Positions 46,207 through 58,773 of a DNA stretch of 64,000 bases are shown in pieces. The stretch is from contig NC_133778.1 of assembly GCF_003597395.2 (NCBI RefSeq), positions 18,551,166 through 18,615,165 of the forward strand, given 5' to 3'. The first letter of the stretch is position 1. Each line of letters begins with the position of its first letter. This stretch comes from Chelonoidis abingdonii (lineage: Eukaryota > Chordata > Testudines > Testudinidae). The notes beneath the pieces were generated by a model, which ran no database searches, was not told where the DNA came from, and saw only the letters and a program-made list of their open reading frames with translations. The translations under genes and the position numbers were made by a program.

Positions 46207-46720
46207 CATGAGCTGACAGTATTACTGTAGCAAGGAATGGGGGAGAGGAATATATAATTTTTTACTCAAGTCTTGTAATGAAAGGTTGGAAAGCAAACTG
46301 GGACAATTAAATCTCTTGGGATTGTGAGGGGCCTCTCATATGGGGTTCTATTCTGTTACCCTTCCTATTCAAAGTGTATATGAGGCCATAAGAGGGCAGA
46401 GAGGAAAGACTGCGTTACATAAATCCCTTTGTACAGGAACAGTTGGAGGTCTCAGACAATATTATGTTCCAGTTCTGAGCTCTGAAACACCAGTGTAAAC
46501 GTAAGAGTAAATCCAATGAAGTCAATGGAGTTATTTTGGATTTACTACGGTATAACTAAGACCAAAATGTATTAGTCTAGGATTTGAAATTCCTTTGACG
46601 CCTTCCTGGCCTCAGGGATTTCAGCTTCCCTTCTCAAAGGAAAGAAATAAAATCAACAAAAGTGATCAAATAATGAAATATTTGATTTTCCTTTTTTAAA
46701 AACTATCACCACACTCTAGA
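46207..46720. other. Non-coding with palindromic remnant
   Basis: 46470-46550 contains ACACCAGTGTAAACG, GAGTAAATCCAATGAAGTC, AATGGAGTTATTTTGG and ATTTACTACGGT, an imperfect palindrome of a dispersed amniote repeat that also occurs at about 4690-4790. Confidence 0.5.
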
Positions 46721-46721
46721 G

Positions 46722-47503
46722 TAGAGGTGGGCAAACTACGGACCGTGGGTCTCATCCTGCCTGGCCCCTGAGCTCCTAGCCCCTGGCCTCTCCCCTGCTG
46801 TTCTCCCTCCCCTGCAGCCTCAGCTCACTGCACTGCTGACCCAATGCTCTGGGAGGCAGGGCTGCGAGCTCTTGCTGGGCAGCACAGTTGCAGAGACGCG
46901 GCCTGACCCGGTGCTCTGTACTGCGCGGTGTGTGGCTGGCTCCAGCCAGGTGGTGCGGCTGCCTGTCCTGGAGCTCTGGGTAGCGCAGCTGTAGCACTGC
47001 CAGCCACCAGTGTTCCAGGCAGTGCGGTAAGGGGGCAGAGAGCAGGGGGGTTGGATAGAGGGCAGGGGAGTTTGGGGTGGTGGTCAGGGGGCAGGCAGGA
47101 TGAGACGCGGCAGGAGTTCCAGGGGCAGTCAGGGGACAGAGATCACGGGTTGGGCAGAAGAGTCCCGCAGGCCGGATGTGGCCTGTGGGCCATAGTTCGT
47201 CCACCTCTGATCTTACTACTTGTATATATTAACNGGTGGGGAATAGGGGGTTGAATGAGCAGGAGTCCCAGGGGGGCAGTCAGGAAGGAGGGAGGGTTGG
47301 ATGGGGCAGCAGGGGGCAGTCAGGGGCAGGGATCCCGGGGTGGGCAGTCAGGGAGAAGGGGTGATTGGACAGGGTAGGGATCCCGGGGGGGACAGTTAGG
47401 GGGCGAGAAGCAGGGGGAGTCAGATAGGAGGTGGGAGCCAACCCTCCTTACAATTTTGGAAACCTGATGTGGGCCTCAGGCCAAAAAGTTTGCCCACCCC
47501 TGA
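46722..47503. mobile_element. Composite of hAT-type elements around a gap base
   Basis: The first unit (46722-47209) starts TAGAGGTGGGCAAACTACGG and ends CATAGTTCGTCCACCTCTG, so both ends are the same terminus type, inverted. After a short spacer with an undefined base at 47234, a second block (47235-47503) of G-rich sequence ends ATTTTGGAAACC...AAAAAGTTTGCCCACCCCTG, which is the other terminus type seen at 45886. Flanks CTCTAGAG (46714-46721) and ATCTATAG (47504-47511) match at 6 of 8, so the outer pair may be the true element boundary with a rearranged interior. Frames inside (for example 46776-47204) are not genes. Confidence 0.6.
47234..47234. other. Undefined base (N)
   Basis: A single N at 47234 lies in the spacer between two near-identical repeat ends. 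It marks an assembly uncertainty or join, and the local arrangement of repeats should not be trusted across it. Confidence 0.95.
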
Positions 47504-47511
47504 TCTATAGT

Positions 47512-50500
47512 AATGGCCCCAAATACACTTTACAAGAGCCAGTGTAGGCCTCAGCCGTGGCTGGGTTGCACAGCTAGGGATGGCTGAGTTGATTTTGAAT
47601 ATACCATTTTCTTGAGGCAAAACAATGAAACAATGAAACTTAATGCAGAGTCCAACATGGTTATCCCAATACGGTGAGGCCTCGCCTCTCTGGCTAAATC
47701 CCAGAAAAGGAAGAGTCTGAGTCAGTTGTGTGGCCTGAAGGCATCTTCCAGGTTACAGTGAGAGATCCACACCCACCCAGGGTGGGGATGGTTTGGGAAA
47801 AGTTTGCTCCTAAGGACGCCTATTCCAGAAAATATTTAAAGGCACAGTCCTGCTTACTTGCTTCTACTGGAGCCGTGCTGGGGATTCTGCAGCTTCCCCG
47901 ATGTCCCAGCAGGTGAATGTCTTCTCTGGATGGGGACAGTCTGAATGAGCTGCCTATGCTAAAAATGCCATCTGATTGACAACTCAGAACCCTCCCCTAT
48001 CGAACTGAAGAACCACCCCCTTCCAAGCAGTTTACTGCTACCACCCACCACCACCAGATAATGGAACAAGTATGACTCCCCCTCCTTTCACTTCACACAT
48101 TGGTTCAGACAGTGTTGGACATGGATGACGGGTATCATAGGCTGGGGAAGGCTGTGCCTTCCCAAACAGCCAGGCATGGATGCACCCATGGTTCGGCCCC
48201 CCAGGCTCCCTCCTGCTTCCCACTCTGACCCACTCTCCCCACTTCCCCTGTGCAGTGGCCCACCCTCCTGGTGCTCCGGGGCTGGGATGTGCCACCTGCC
48301 TGCCTGACACTCTGGGTCGGGGTGGGGCTGGGGCTGCTAGCTTGGGCTAGGTGCCGGTGTGGTTGTGGGGGATCTGGGCTGCAGCAGGGGGGAGGAGCAC
48401 AGAAGGGATGGAGCCTTGGCTGGAAGGGGTGGGGATGGTGGCTAGTGACCCAGGTGTAGTTCTCTGCATTCACAACCTTGCTGAGCTCCAGAGAGTGGCA
48501 ACTCAGCCCAAGGGTGGCAAAGCTTTCAGCCTTCCTGTTTGTCCCAAAACAGGCATCCTCAACAGGCCATGCCAGAGAGTCCATATATTCTCCAAATCTC
48601 TGGTGAACAGCTTCCCAGCACTCTAGCTGCTTTTTCTTCTCCATCCTCGGATCAGTGGTGGATAGATGGGTCACGGAAGTGAAACATACAAACATAGAAA
48701 AGGAGAAATTATGCAGTGGTCTCTCAAGCCAGGGTCGCTGCACAAGACCAGAAGGAGAAGGATTTCTACATTCTTTATTGGGAACTGTTGATGTTTGCTC
48801 CCTTAAGCCTTTTATCTGATATATTTGGAGCCTAAACCACCTTAAAGGTCCTTCCCTCCCATTGCTTTCTGTTCCAATCTGCTTTTGGTCACTTTCATTC
48901 ATCTGTCCATGGCTGGCTGCCTGGATTAATTTTGGACTGAATACATTTCCTTGCATTACCAACATATGTGACAAATAAGTAATCTGACTAATCAGAATGT
49001 ATTAGAGTGCAATGTTCCAGTTACTGAAGGACACTTGGAATTCAGCAAGTTGCATCTGTCTTCCCCCAAACACTATAAATATATAATATAAATATACACA
49101 TAGAAGATAACCCACACTGCAGAAATACAAACTCTTGCAGATCTGTGCTTGCTTTCTCTTTTGGATCAAATACTTTAACTGTAGTGAAAATGCCTAACAC
49201 ACTTTTTGCGGTTTTAATTTACATTTTTTCAAAGGCCCATTAAACATTGCCTTGAGATATTATCTTGTCTTGAAAATATTTCCAAGTTTTAAAGTGTAAC
49301 ATGTACCTTTGAAGAATTTCTCAAAACACTTCAGATGGACTCTGCAAATTTAGACTAAACTTCTCCCTTACCCCTCCCCCCAAAACCCCAGCATTCATTC
49401 ATTAGGGATACTAACGGTATTTGAAAGGATGCTAAAAATATATTCCTTTATTACAAGTCATCTGCACAAGCCAGATGTCAGGTATATCTTTCAATTAAGG
49501 AGAAAAGCCTAATTTAGTGAGAATTAGATCTAAATGGGATGCCAATCAAATTGCTCTGGTGCTGATCACAAAGTGTGACCCCTGCTGCATGACAAATATT
49601 AGCGCTTTATTGGGTGCAATGAGCATCGTGCAAAAGATGCAGGAGCTTCTGTTGATTCTCACTGGAACCAGAGAGCCCTATTTTGTGAGAGCAGAGGGCA
49701 CTCAGCACCTCTCAGGACTAGACACATGGTCTTCAGGATGGTCCAGTCTATACTGTGGTGGTCAAGTTGCAGCCTTTTTTGAGGATGTATGACCAGAGGG
49801 GCTCTGCAGCCTATGGAATCCATAAATGCATTCTGGCAATCCAGCAATAGTGTCTGTGTAGGGAGTGTGGGGTGGCTGGCACATCCTTTAACACAATGCA
49901 GTGTGCACCGTGCCATGCATTATCCTCCCAAGCCAGCCCAACTTCAGTAGCTGATGTGGAATACAGGTGGAGCCTCTTCTTCCATCCCTTTGTGCCTCTG
50001 CACAGGGTCAGTCACAATTGGATTCTTACCTTTTTCCATTACAAAATTCCCCATACAGTAAGCAGTCAACATTTTCTGTGGCATAGAAGCCATAGAAGGG
50101 CTCAGATTTGGCTTCCCAGCTACACAAGGCATTCAGCAAAACAACAGCAGACACACAAACCCAATTAGCTGAGGTTCATGAGGGTTTCCCATGGAGATCT
50201 GCTTATACTTCTCCTATTCTTTGTGGAACCTGATTCACTGGAGCAAAACTCCACTTCCATATGGCTCTGGAAGCGACTTCGAGGTTTACAAAGCCCAGCT
50301 GGCGCATGTGTGACGTAATTTCTGTAGATGGGCAAGCTGGAGCCAGGCTGTCATTTCAACATTTTTGGACAGGGATCCCACCCTTAACACTTAAGCTTTA
50401 TCCAGATATTGATATTCTGGCATACCAGCTTTCCTGCTAATCTGTTAGTGTGGTAATGTTCCCACTCATAATGTGGCACAGTATGTCAGTTGCAACCCCC

Positions 50501-50650
50501 CATAGATGCCAACCTAAATTGGATTGAGAATAGCCAGCAGCAGAGCCTCCTGCTGGTGGACAAAGTGCCAGATTGGACCACATGCTCTCTTACTAGAGAC
50601 TGGCGTGCCTAAAGCTTTTTACATGTCCAGTAAAAGGATTTAAGGGGAGA
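47512..50650. other. Non-coding; GC-rich repeat-like patch at 48120-48450
   Basis: 48120-48450 is GC-rich with GGGGAAGGCTGTGCCTTCCC, a short palindrome, and GGGGTGGGGCTGGGGCTG. It resembles part of a dispersed turtle repeat. The longest open frame in the window (48135-48974, minus, 280 codons) spans this patch and ordinary DNA. It has no domain, and its C-terminal third is compositional Pro/Ser/His. The rest is unique sequence, including an AT-rich patch at about 49075-49100. Confidence 0.45.
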
Positions 50651-50651
50651 A

Positions 50652-50997
50652 ATCGCTCTTCTAAAGACACAAGTTGGGTGAGGGAATATCTTTTATTGAA
50701 TCAACTTCTATGGGGAGAGAGACGAGTTTTCAAGCTACACAGAGCTCTTCTTCAGGTCTGGGAAAGGGACTCAAAGTGTCTCAGCTAAATACAAGAAGGA
50801 CCAAATTTTTTTCTGTTCATGCTTGTATTTAGCTGAGATGCTCTGAGTACCTTTCCCAGACCTGAAGAGGAGTTCTTTGTAGCTTGAAGGCTTCTCCCTT
50901 TCACCCACAGAAGCTGCTCTAACAAAAGATGCTCCCTCACCTCTCTGTTCTCTCTGATATCCTGGGACCAATGCAGCTTCACCAACACTGCAAATAA
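50652..50997. repeat. Large imperfect inverted repeat
   Basis: The left arm, from about 50672, reads GGGTGAGGGAATATCTTTT, TTCAAGCTACACAGAGC, CTTCTTCAGGTCTGGG and CTCAGCTAAATACAAG. The right arm returns it inverted: CTTGTATTTAGCTGAGATG, TTTCCCAGACCTGAAGAGG, TTTGTAGCTTGAAGGC and AAAAGATGCTCCCTCACC. The centre is near 50805. After the right arm, TGATATCCTGGGACCAATG and CACTGCAAATAAG continue as the tail of a dispersed reptile repeat. Arm identity is roughly three quarters by eye. Confidence 0.8.
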
Positions 50998-51544
50998 GCC
51001 CTTCTAGTGCAGGGTACCTGAGCTGAGAGGCTCCCCTTCAATGCTTCAGAACTTTGTGTGTCATATCTATGGCATGGTTTTAGTCTGTCTCTTTTTCAAT
51101 CTGCTTCCATGCTGCCAAGGAAAAGGAAAAGTTAGGTCCATGCGAAATATCCCCACAATCATATTTCTCCTTGCTTTTTGAAGTTTTTCTCCCTCATTTC
51201 ACAACCTTGCATCCCTGTCTCAGGAGAAAATTGGTTGTCCTCCAAGTACAGACCCCTGCCCTCCAAACCGCCATGGTTATATTGTTCCTGAACTATTGTC
51301 ATCTCTATGATTTGGTCTTCCTGGAATTACCAGCATTGTCCACCACTGCAGTGCCATTCCAGGCAATATCGCTGTCAAGGACCTTTCTTGTACACATGAT
51401 GATGTCCACTAGTTTAGATGAAGGCTCAGGAGCTAAAATATCATACCTACTGAGCCAAATTTAGTCTTGGCATAAGCAGATATAACTCCATTGACTTCAG
51501 CATAGCATGGATACAATAGACTTGCACTGGGACAGAATTGGGCC
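50998..51544. other. Non-coding, nothing recognised
   Basis: Unique-looking sequence with no supported feature. Confidence 0.5.
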
Positions 51545-51850
51545 TGTAGCAGGGCAGTCTGCCCCTTTAAGGGCCTGTGGTGCCAGGGAGGACCAAGCCA
51601 CAGCCCAAGGAGGTGTTGAGAGCCAGCTGATTCAGCTAAGCAGCAGCTAATGACTGGCTCTGAACCACAGCTGGAAGATATAAGTGGCCTCAGGTCTGTG
51701 AGATAGTAGCTGCGTAAAGACAAATGCTTCCCTCAGCACTGGCTGGCCCTGTAGTCCCACTGAGGGGGTGGGGAGAGAAAGTGAGTGTGCGCTATAGGCA
51801 TTGAGGAAGTGGTGGGATAGAGAACCCTGGAGTATCACGTCAGGACTATC
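51545..51850 (+). mobile_element. Possible LTR fragment
   Basis: TGTAGCAGGGCAGTCTGCC, CCTTTAAGGGCCTGTGG and later GGAAGATATAAGTGGCC, a TATA-box-like word, resemble the U3 part of a turtle LTR family that I remember. No far end, target duplication or internal sequence is visible. Tentative. Confidence 0.35.
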
Positions 51851-54570
51851 ACTTTTGTTACTTTTCCATAGGTTTTGCTTTTTGTGCAGCAGAAGACTAA
51901 AAGAGCCTGTGTAGAAGGCTCAAACTGAGTTAGCCATGGCTGACTGTTTCCCCCACAAGCTGCTCAATAGGCTCTGGGACCTTTGTATCTATGGCCCTCT
52001 GATTGCACCTGTCTTTCCAGCATTGGAGTTCAATGAACTTGTTTGTTCTCTCTCAGAATGCATGGGTTGTTTTTTTGTAGTATAGGATGAGGAAGGAATG
52101 GTGCTGCCATATGAAAGGGTTGCCTTTCTGTACTCTCTTTAGGAAGTCTTTAATTAACAATGTCAAGTAGGGTGAGATGTCTCATGTGAGAGACAAGTTA
52201 TCTGCCAGAGACCTGCCTTATGATAACCACATAGATTACATATTTTCTCAAATATCCCAATAAAATGTAACCAGTTCTCCCCTCCTCCTCCCAGAGGTGT
52301 AACTCACATGTATGGCATCTTGAAAATTCATGAAAACTTTGTCAAGATTTTTCCCATTTATTTTGTAAACTTTAAAGTTTGCTGCAATTTTGAAACTTGA
52401 ATAATTTCAGCCAACTCTCCTATGAGAAAATACTGCCAAAAGAGTACAGAGTAAATGCTGTGCACAACATACTACAGACAAAGTAGAGAAAAACTTCTGG
52501 CATAGTTGGATCACCTACATTCACAATTAAGCTGTTTTTCGTATCTGTCTCATCTGGTGAATTATGCTTGCATGGCTGTGCTGCAGGTTGAAAGGAAAAT
52601 GAGTGAGTACGTGCTGGCTGAGTAAAGTATTAAGATACAGAAGTTAGAGAGAAGAGAAACTATTCTATAAAATGTCTGATAATGAAGAGAGACAGCATCT
52701 TTGACGGTGAAATTAATATTACAGAAATACTACACATGTATCAAAGGGAGTGAGGAAAAAATTGTGTGACCTGTTAGATAGTAAGAGACTAGTTTCAATC
52801 CTTTGAAAACTAGGATTGAAAACATGGAGTCTCATCATCTACAGGAACTCATCAGTCGCCCATCCACAGAGTGAGACAAGGAAGTAGTGTTTATATTGGG
52901 TGTGGATCCATATTTTCTGGGGTGTGGGTTCAAACTCAAATCAGGTCTGTGGTTTGGGTTTGCATCTGACAGCAACAAAGTCACATGAAGATTTCACGGA
53001 AATTTTATGATCACTAATTTCATGACCCTTCTGCCATCCTGAATAGTGGAAATCTTTATCTGAACTCTCCCATGAAAGTCTGTTAAAAGATTCTGGCTCT
53101 CTCTGTTGGGACCAGAAAACTAGATTCTTTCCAGTTGTGTGTCCAACCTAGACCCAAAGTTGTATTCATATCCAGGGACTCAAAACCAAACACCCTCACC
53201 CCCTTTCTCCCTTTGTGACATTTAAAGGGGTTGGGGTTTGTGCCTGTACTGTTGGCCTGTCTGTATTTTAGATGTATTAGGGACAATGAACGTATGCTGC
53301 CAATCTCTTGAAGCTTTGGATTGCATTCAGGCACAGGGTAAAGCCATCTAAAATATACGGCATTCTTCCTCCCCTGCCATCTTATATTTGTTTTTGTTTT
53401 GCTATAACAAAAGCAGGTGTTGTTTTTGTGCTTACACTCCAAGTGAGATGGACCTGCTAGTCAAATGAATTTCAGGGTGCTGGACTGGTTGCAGCTGTGG
53501 GAAGAGGAAATAGATATGATTGGTGGAATCTAGATGCTGTCATTTCAGTTTTACATCATCCCTGGAATCCCAAGCACTCATCTCCTTTCCTTCCATTATT
53601 ACTCACTGGATCAGCCCCTTCCTTCTCCATTATCTTCACTTCCCTTTTCTTCCCCTCCTTCTGAAACTAGATATTGTTCAACAGACTCAGGAAGGATCCT
53701 GTTTTGTTTCTGTTGCTTATAGCACAGTTGGCTGTGCTAATGTTTCCTGTATAAGCTGAGATTGGGCAGCTCTCCAAGACCATACGTTATGCAGTCATAA
53801 TCTTGAATCTTTTTGCAAGTATCTACCAGAATCCCTTTTGCTTCCTTTGTGACAGTTGATCTCTAAAGGGCCCTCAAGTTTTAGACTGCCTGGTGATATC
53901 AAGGGGAGGCATGGTTGTTTCTGGCATCAGGCAATAGCTATTCTTTACAGTTCTGTTTGAAAATATAAATCTGCCCTTATTCACATTGGGTGAAATAGAC
54001 AGCCAGCTTTTTCTGGTTCCAAGACAAACAGATCCTGTGGATTGCACTGGTTGAAAAGAAGCTAATACTCCAGAAGTGGAAATCCACATGGCTCCTGAGA
54101 ATACGAGGGTCTGAGTTTCTTAGCAGCCAGACTAAAAGATTCTGAAAACCATTTGGTGTTTGTAGACATGTCAGCAATTTATTCCTGATTTATACTGGAA
54201 GCAGAGATTAAATCTGGCCTATACACATCTGACTACTAAGGTCTCTCTCTCCTCTTTTCCATCTATTATTACATAATATTTTTATGTTTCAAAATACTGA
54301 ATAAAAATCAGAATGTACTTGGTAGTGAATGTATGAAAGAGTTTGTCTTTCAGTGATACTAGCCCACAGTAGCTGCAGGATATACTAAAGGGTTGCACTA
54401 AACAAGTCAGCTAGAAAAAGATGTGGCTGGGACATGCTCTGAAGCTGATAATAATCTATCATCTTTCTAGATAAAATTACTGTTTATTTATGTCAACATA
54501 GCATGGTTCTCAATATGACTGGTGTTGTCTCACTGTGTCCTTGTGCCCCCTTGTCTGTCTGTCGCTATCC
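51851..54570. other. Non-coding, nothing recognised
   Basis: AT-rich unique sequence. A small hairpin, TTCAATCC ... GGATTGAA, lies at about 52795-52820. Open frames have no domain. Confidence 0.5.
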
Positions 54571-54574
54571 ACCT

Positions 54575-54695
54575 GTTGTCTCTTGTCTTATAAATCAAAG
54601 AGGGCAGGGATCATGCCTTTGCTATGTTTGCACAGGCCCTAGCACCCTGGGATTCTGGTGGGTTCTCTACGTGTGATACAGATAAGAAATAATGG
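54575..54695 (+). repeat. Old retroposon tail
   Basis: TGTCTTATAAATCAAAGAGG, GCAGGGATCATGCC, GCACAGGCCCTAGCACC and AGATAAGAAATAAT follow the order of a dispersed amniote SINE-type 3' tail. It is related to the copy at 16705-16805. Confidence 0.55.
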
Positions 54696-54904
54696 AACAA
54701 TGGGTGGTTTGATCAATTTTTGTGGTTCCCAGAGGGAAACTAAGTTCCTATATAACAGCTTAAAAGTAAGTGACAGAATCAGATGTTCGAGAGATCAGTC
54801 CACAGAAAAGTGACCAGCTGAGGTTGCCAAGGGATCTGAAACTTACAGGCAGCCTGGAAGAAGTAATGTGAGTTTTGAAACCACGTGAAGGCAAGGCATG
54901 GAGC

Positions 54905-55130
54905 CATGGAATTTAAGGTCAGAAGGGACCACCAGATCATGTAGTCTGACTTCCTGCATATCACAGCCCATCAATGCCACCCAGCAGCCGCACGCTAAAC
55001 CCAGTAAATGAAATGAGACCAAGGTAGTACAGCCCATAGGAGAATAGACTGTTATGTGCCACGGGCAGAGAATAGCAGGGACCAAGGTGCACCAGTGCCC
55101 AAGGTTCCCCAATGGCAGATTTTGTTCTAA
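54905..55130 (-). mobile_element. CR1 3' end, antisense
   Basis: TGGAATTTAAGGTCAGAAGG, GACCACCAGATCATGTAGTC and TGACTTCCTGCATATCAC are the complement of the CR1 terminal region. GGAGAATAGACTGTTATG and AGGTGCACCAGTGCCC then follow a CR1 subfamily variant. It is about 225 bases and non-coding. Confidence 0.75.
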
Positions 55131-55690
55131 CAAAAGTACTGCCACCTTTGCATTAAGATGGCACGGTTCTGTTCTCAGCTGAAGGGCGCTGATGAGGAAA
55201 AGCAGCCCTTATGGAAATAGTGGCTCTGCAACAGGGATGTATTGAGATAATCAGTCTGGTGGGCTCACTGGAGCGTGTCTGAACTGCCGCAGTGGCTACC
55301 GTTGCCTCATTTGAAAGGAAGCAACGACTGGTAGGTATTTTGGCTCTGCCTTGCCACATGCTCTGTGGTGCAGTATGTACAGAGACCCCTTTACGGTGGG
55401 CAGGAGAAAGCCTGCCTCTCCTGTGCAGGAAACTATCCAGGCCTGCATTAGTCAAGGACCACAGCGCTCAGGCAGCTGGGACATGATTCGCTCACTTGTG
55501 CAGAGCCAGCCTGTGGTCTTCCATCAGGTCCCTCTTTCCCCTTGACAGCCCTGATTCCTTGTTCATTCCCGATATGCTGACATGTATCAGAGGGGAGGTT
55601 TCATCCCCTGTATTCAAAGGACGATTTGGGTGAGTCCACCTCTCTGATATAGTCTTGCAGTTTACAGAAATCTCTAGATGTGTTCTACAG
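55131..55690. other. Non-coding, nothing recognised
   Basis: Short open frames on both strands show no recognisable domain. Confidence 0.5.
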
Positions 55691-55699
55691 ACACTTCCT

Positions 55700-56600
55700 G
55701 TCATGCTGTCTGAAGTGGCTCCTGACCATGAGTACCTACCCCAGGGAAGACCACCAAAAACAAGGCGGACACCCCAAACTGGTGGTATGTTCTATAATTA
55801 GATTTTACCAGCTCAGTAACGAATGTGAACTCCTGAATCATTATAACAGTCTTACCATGGAGTCACAGACAGTCCCCATAGACTCTCCAGTCTATCTTGG
55901 CACCTAGGCAAGCTGGACTTTGATAAATGGTAACTTACAACAAAAATCACACAATATTTAGGTTGCTTCCTTCCAAGAGATCTGTCACTCACCCCAGGTC
56001 AATTGGTACCCTAGATCTTACACCAAAGAGAATGCCTGTAGCCAATCCTGTAATCAACTATTAAGTTGCTTTAACTAGAGAAAAGAAACGAGTTATTTAT
56101 AGGTTCAAGCAAGCATGTACATACAAATGAGTTACAATCTAAATCCAAAGAGTGATAGAGTTGTGTGATCTGTCCATTCAAAATGTCTTTCAGGTCAAAC
56201 CAGGTCGACCCCGAGGGTCTTTACTTTAGTTTAGTGTTTCTTGCCCTGGGAGAGTTTAAACAGCAAACTTTCATGTCCACTATTTTTATTTCCCTCTCTA
56301 GAATTCAATCCAATGGGATGAAGCCTTCTGCACGCACTTCTCTGTGGGGGATGGGGCACTTAACAAAGCTTTTGCCCTCTGATGGCCCACTTCATTTTTG
56401 ATAGTCCTCCTGGATGGGTGGGGGGAGACCATTGCTGTGTCTGGGCTCACAAGTTCAGAGCAAACATATTTTCAAAGTTATAAAGCAAAACTTATAAGGA
56501 GATATGTAGCACAGAATACAAACATTACAAGCAAGATTAATGCATGCATCAACTTACAAGCATTCCATAGAATCTAAAAACTACATACGTTCTTACAAGA
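55700..56600 (-). mobile_element. LTR-like repeat, boundaries unclear
   Basis: CTTACCATGGAGTCACAGAC, ACAAAAATCACACAATATTT, AGGTTGCTTCCTTCC and TCTGTCACTCACCCC occur in the order of a turtle LTR family as I recall it. The frequent TTTAT / ACAAATGAGTTACAATC words suggest minus orientation. No terminal TG/CA pair or duplication could be fixed, so the limits are approximate and the class is uncertain. Confidence 0.35.
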
Positions 56601-58635
56601 CTGACAGCTTTGTTTAAATAGGTAATATATAAGTGAGCTGCTTTGGTTTACGCTATGAGTTTGTCAGTTCTTAGCTAATGCTTTCCACTTTGGCCAGAGC
56701 TGGCACTTGGTTTACCAGTGTCACACTTCCATTTAAGTGTTAGCTGCTTACTCTGTGTGCTGTTGCTAAGGCTTTTCAAATGCCTCCATATCTTAAACCA
56801 TGCTGCTTGCTTGTTTGCAGAGTCAGTATTGAGGGGTGTTAGTGCCCAGGATGGCACAGACGTACCAATGGTATGATTCCTATTCTGGGTTCTGCCACTC
56901 CAGGTTTGCGTTTGCATTTCATAATGCACAGAAGATAGGAGGCAGGGTTCTGAACACCACTCAGAACCCTAATTTTAAGGCTCGGACTGTGCAGAGTGGA
57001 ATTACAGCAAGGCCTGTGAGTAAAAGCTACAACAGCAGAAGGCAAAGCTGGGAGTAATGGGAGCAGGTGTCTGGCACCTCTCGGAGTTGGAGCTAGTTCC
57101 CTGACATTTAGAAGGCATAATGGCTGCATGTTTGGATGCCAAGTATTGGGAGTATGGGATTTATCCAGCATGTGCCCACCTACTTTCTGCATGTGGACAT
57201 TTGTTCTCCCACCCACCTAATTAGGAAAATAGAGTATAGCAAATTAAGGGGTGGATTTGTTGTTTTGTTGTGGCTGTTTGAAGACAAAGTTTGCTGCAGA
57301 ACATGACAATCCATAGAGGCGTAGCATTGTCTCTAAACCCAGCATTAGAGCTGGCTTTCCCCAGGAAGACTTCCAAGAGGAGAAGCTGTGGCACAAAACA
57401 CCACTGCGGTGGGGGAAAATAAGCATCAGAATTACTGGACTGAACTGTGCACCCCAAAAATGAATGCTTGTGACAGCATCATAGTTAGAGATGGACAAAG
57501 TTAAACTGGTGAAATTGATATCTTGCCTCTTATCCAGACACTTTACCACAAAAACTTCTTCCCAAAGCCAAAGGATCACTGGGTGAGACCTGCTGCCTCT
57601 AACACACCCAGGCTGAGCCTGGTAGAAAATTTCAAACAGAACTTCTTTGAGGGAGCAGCTTGTGTACCTCAAGTTTCCTCCAGCGAGCCAATAGTTACTG
57701 CCTCTGGTGGGCCTGCTTTGGTCTGAACTTACGTGCTTTAAAGGGAGGGCACTCGGCTCTGCTTGCTGCTGCCTCTGGCTAGATAGTGCCCATCTCTGAG
57801 ATTTATACAGCTAGCCTCAAAAATCAGTCTTGAACTTTGTTTCATTCACGCTTGGCTTGCTGCAGAGTCTGCTGTAGGCTTCTGATAAAGGTTAAAATAT
57901 TGAGCAAAAGTGCTCAGGACTCAAAAGCTTGTGGCCTTCCCCACTCATTTTGGTGTCTGGAGTGTCCACTCAAATTCACTTTCCTTATAGCCTTCAGTGT
58001 CACATATCTCTATTGGTCCTGTTGTTGTATTTATAGGGTTTTCCCCTACCTTGCTCTCAGCCCTAGAGAGCTGATCTGAGCAGTGTTAGTAGGGTAGGTA
58101 TAGGTGGGAACAAATATTGGAGATGAGGAAAGTTCAGATCCCTGCCCAGGGCATGTTTGTGTTTCAGCTCAGTCAGTGTTAGAATATTAAGAGGAGCCTG
58201 GGATTTTTTGTTCTCAGTGCTCAGACAGCTGATAGGCAGAGGAGCCAGTTGTCAGTCAGCTTTTGAGAGTATACATATATCCAGGAATACGCAGCTCAGA
58301 TATTAGCCCACCCCCTCCCAGAGCTACCTTCCAGGCTTGAGCATGTGTGTGGGAGGTGCCTACATATGCCATAGCACTTCACGGTACAGAAAAAAAGATC
58401 TGACTGAGGGAACAAAAGGGAATTAGTGTTTCTCAGCATCAGTTCCTAGCTTGGAGAATCCTTCAGACTTTAATGGCCAACTCCTGCAGAAATTCAGGGC
58501 CTATCTTTCACAGGGATTGAGAAGTCATAGAAGTCAATGGGAGCTGCAGGTTCTCCTGCTCAGAAATAAGGTTCTAAATCTCTGCTGAATAGGGCCCTTT
58601 TAGATAGATGACTAGAACGGAGCTTAGTGCACTGA
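56601..58635. other. Non-coding with a small palindromic remnant
   Basis: 58480-58580 has CCTGCAGAAATTCAGGGCC, AGAAGTCAATGGGAGCTGC and CTGCTCAGAAATAAGG, a weak palindrome of the class at 20110. The minus-strand frame 57244-57672 (142 codons) has no domain. Nothing else was recognised. Confidence 0.45.
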
Positions 58636-58639
58636 CACA

Positions 58640-58773
58640 CAGGGGTGCTGGAACAATTTTTATAGTGGGGGTGCTGACAGGATTTGACCCAAACTGTAAA
58701 TCCTGGATATAATGGAAGCCACTTCAAGCCAGAGGGTGCTGCAGCCCCCCACACCTCTAGTTCCAGCACCTAT
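58640..58773. mobile_element. Short MITE-like element
   Basis: The left end reads CAGGGGTGCTGGAAC and the right end GTTCCAGCACCTA, clear inverted termini about 134 bases apart. The interior has AGTGGGGGTGCTGAC and CAGAGGGTGCTGCAG. Flanking duplications are unclear. It is probably a deletion derivative of a hAT-type family related to 1288-1639. Confidence 0.65.

Noticed and set aside
48135..48974. Longest open frame in the window (280 codons, minus strand)
   Set aside because: It spans a GC-rich repeat-like patch and ordinary DNA, and has a Pro/Ser/His-rich end caused by composition. It shows no recognisable domain and no splice or promoter support.
57244..57672. 142-codon minus-strand frame
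   Set aside because: No family resemblance. An overlapping plus-strand frame is equally plausible, so I treat it as chance.
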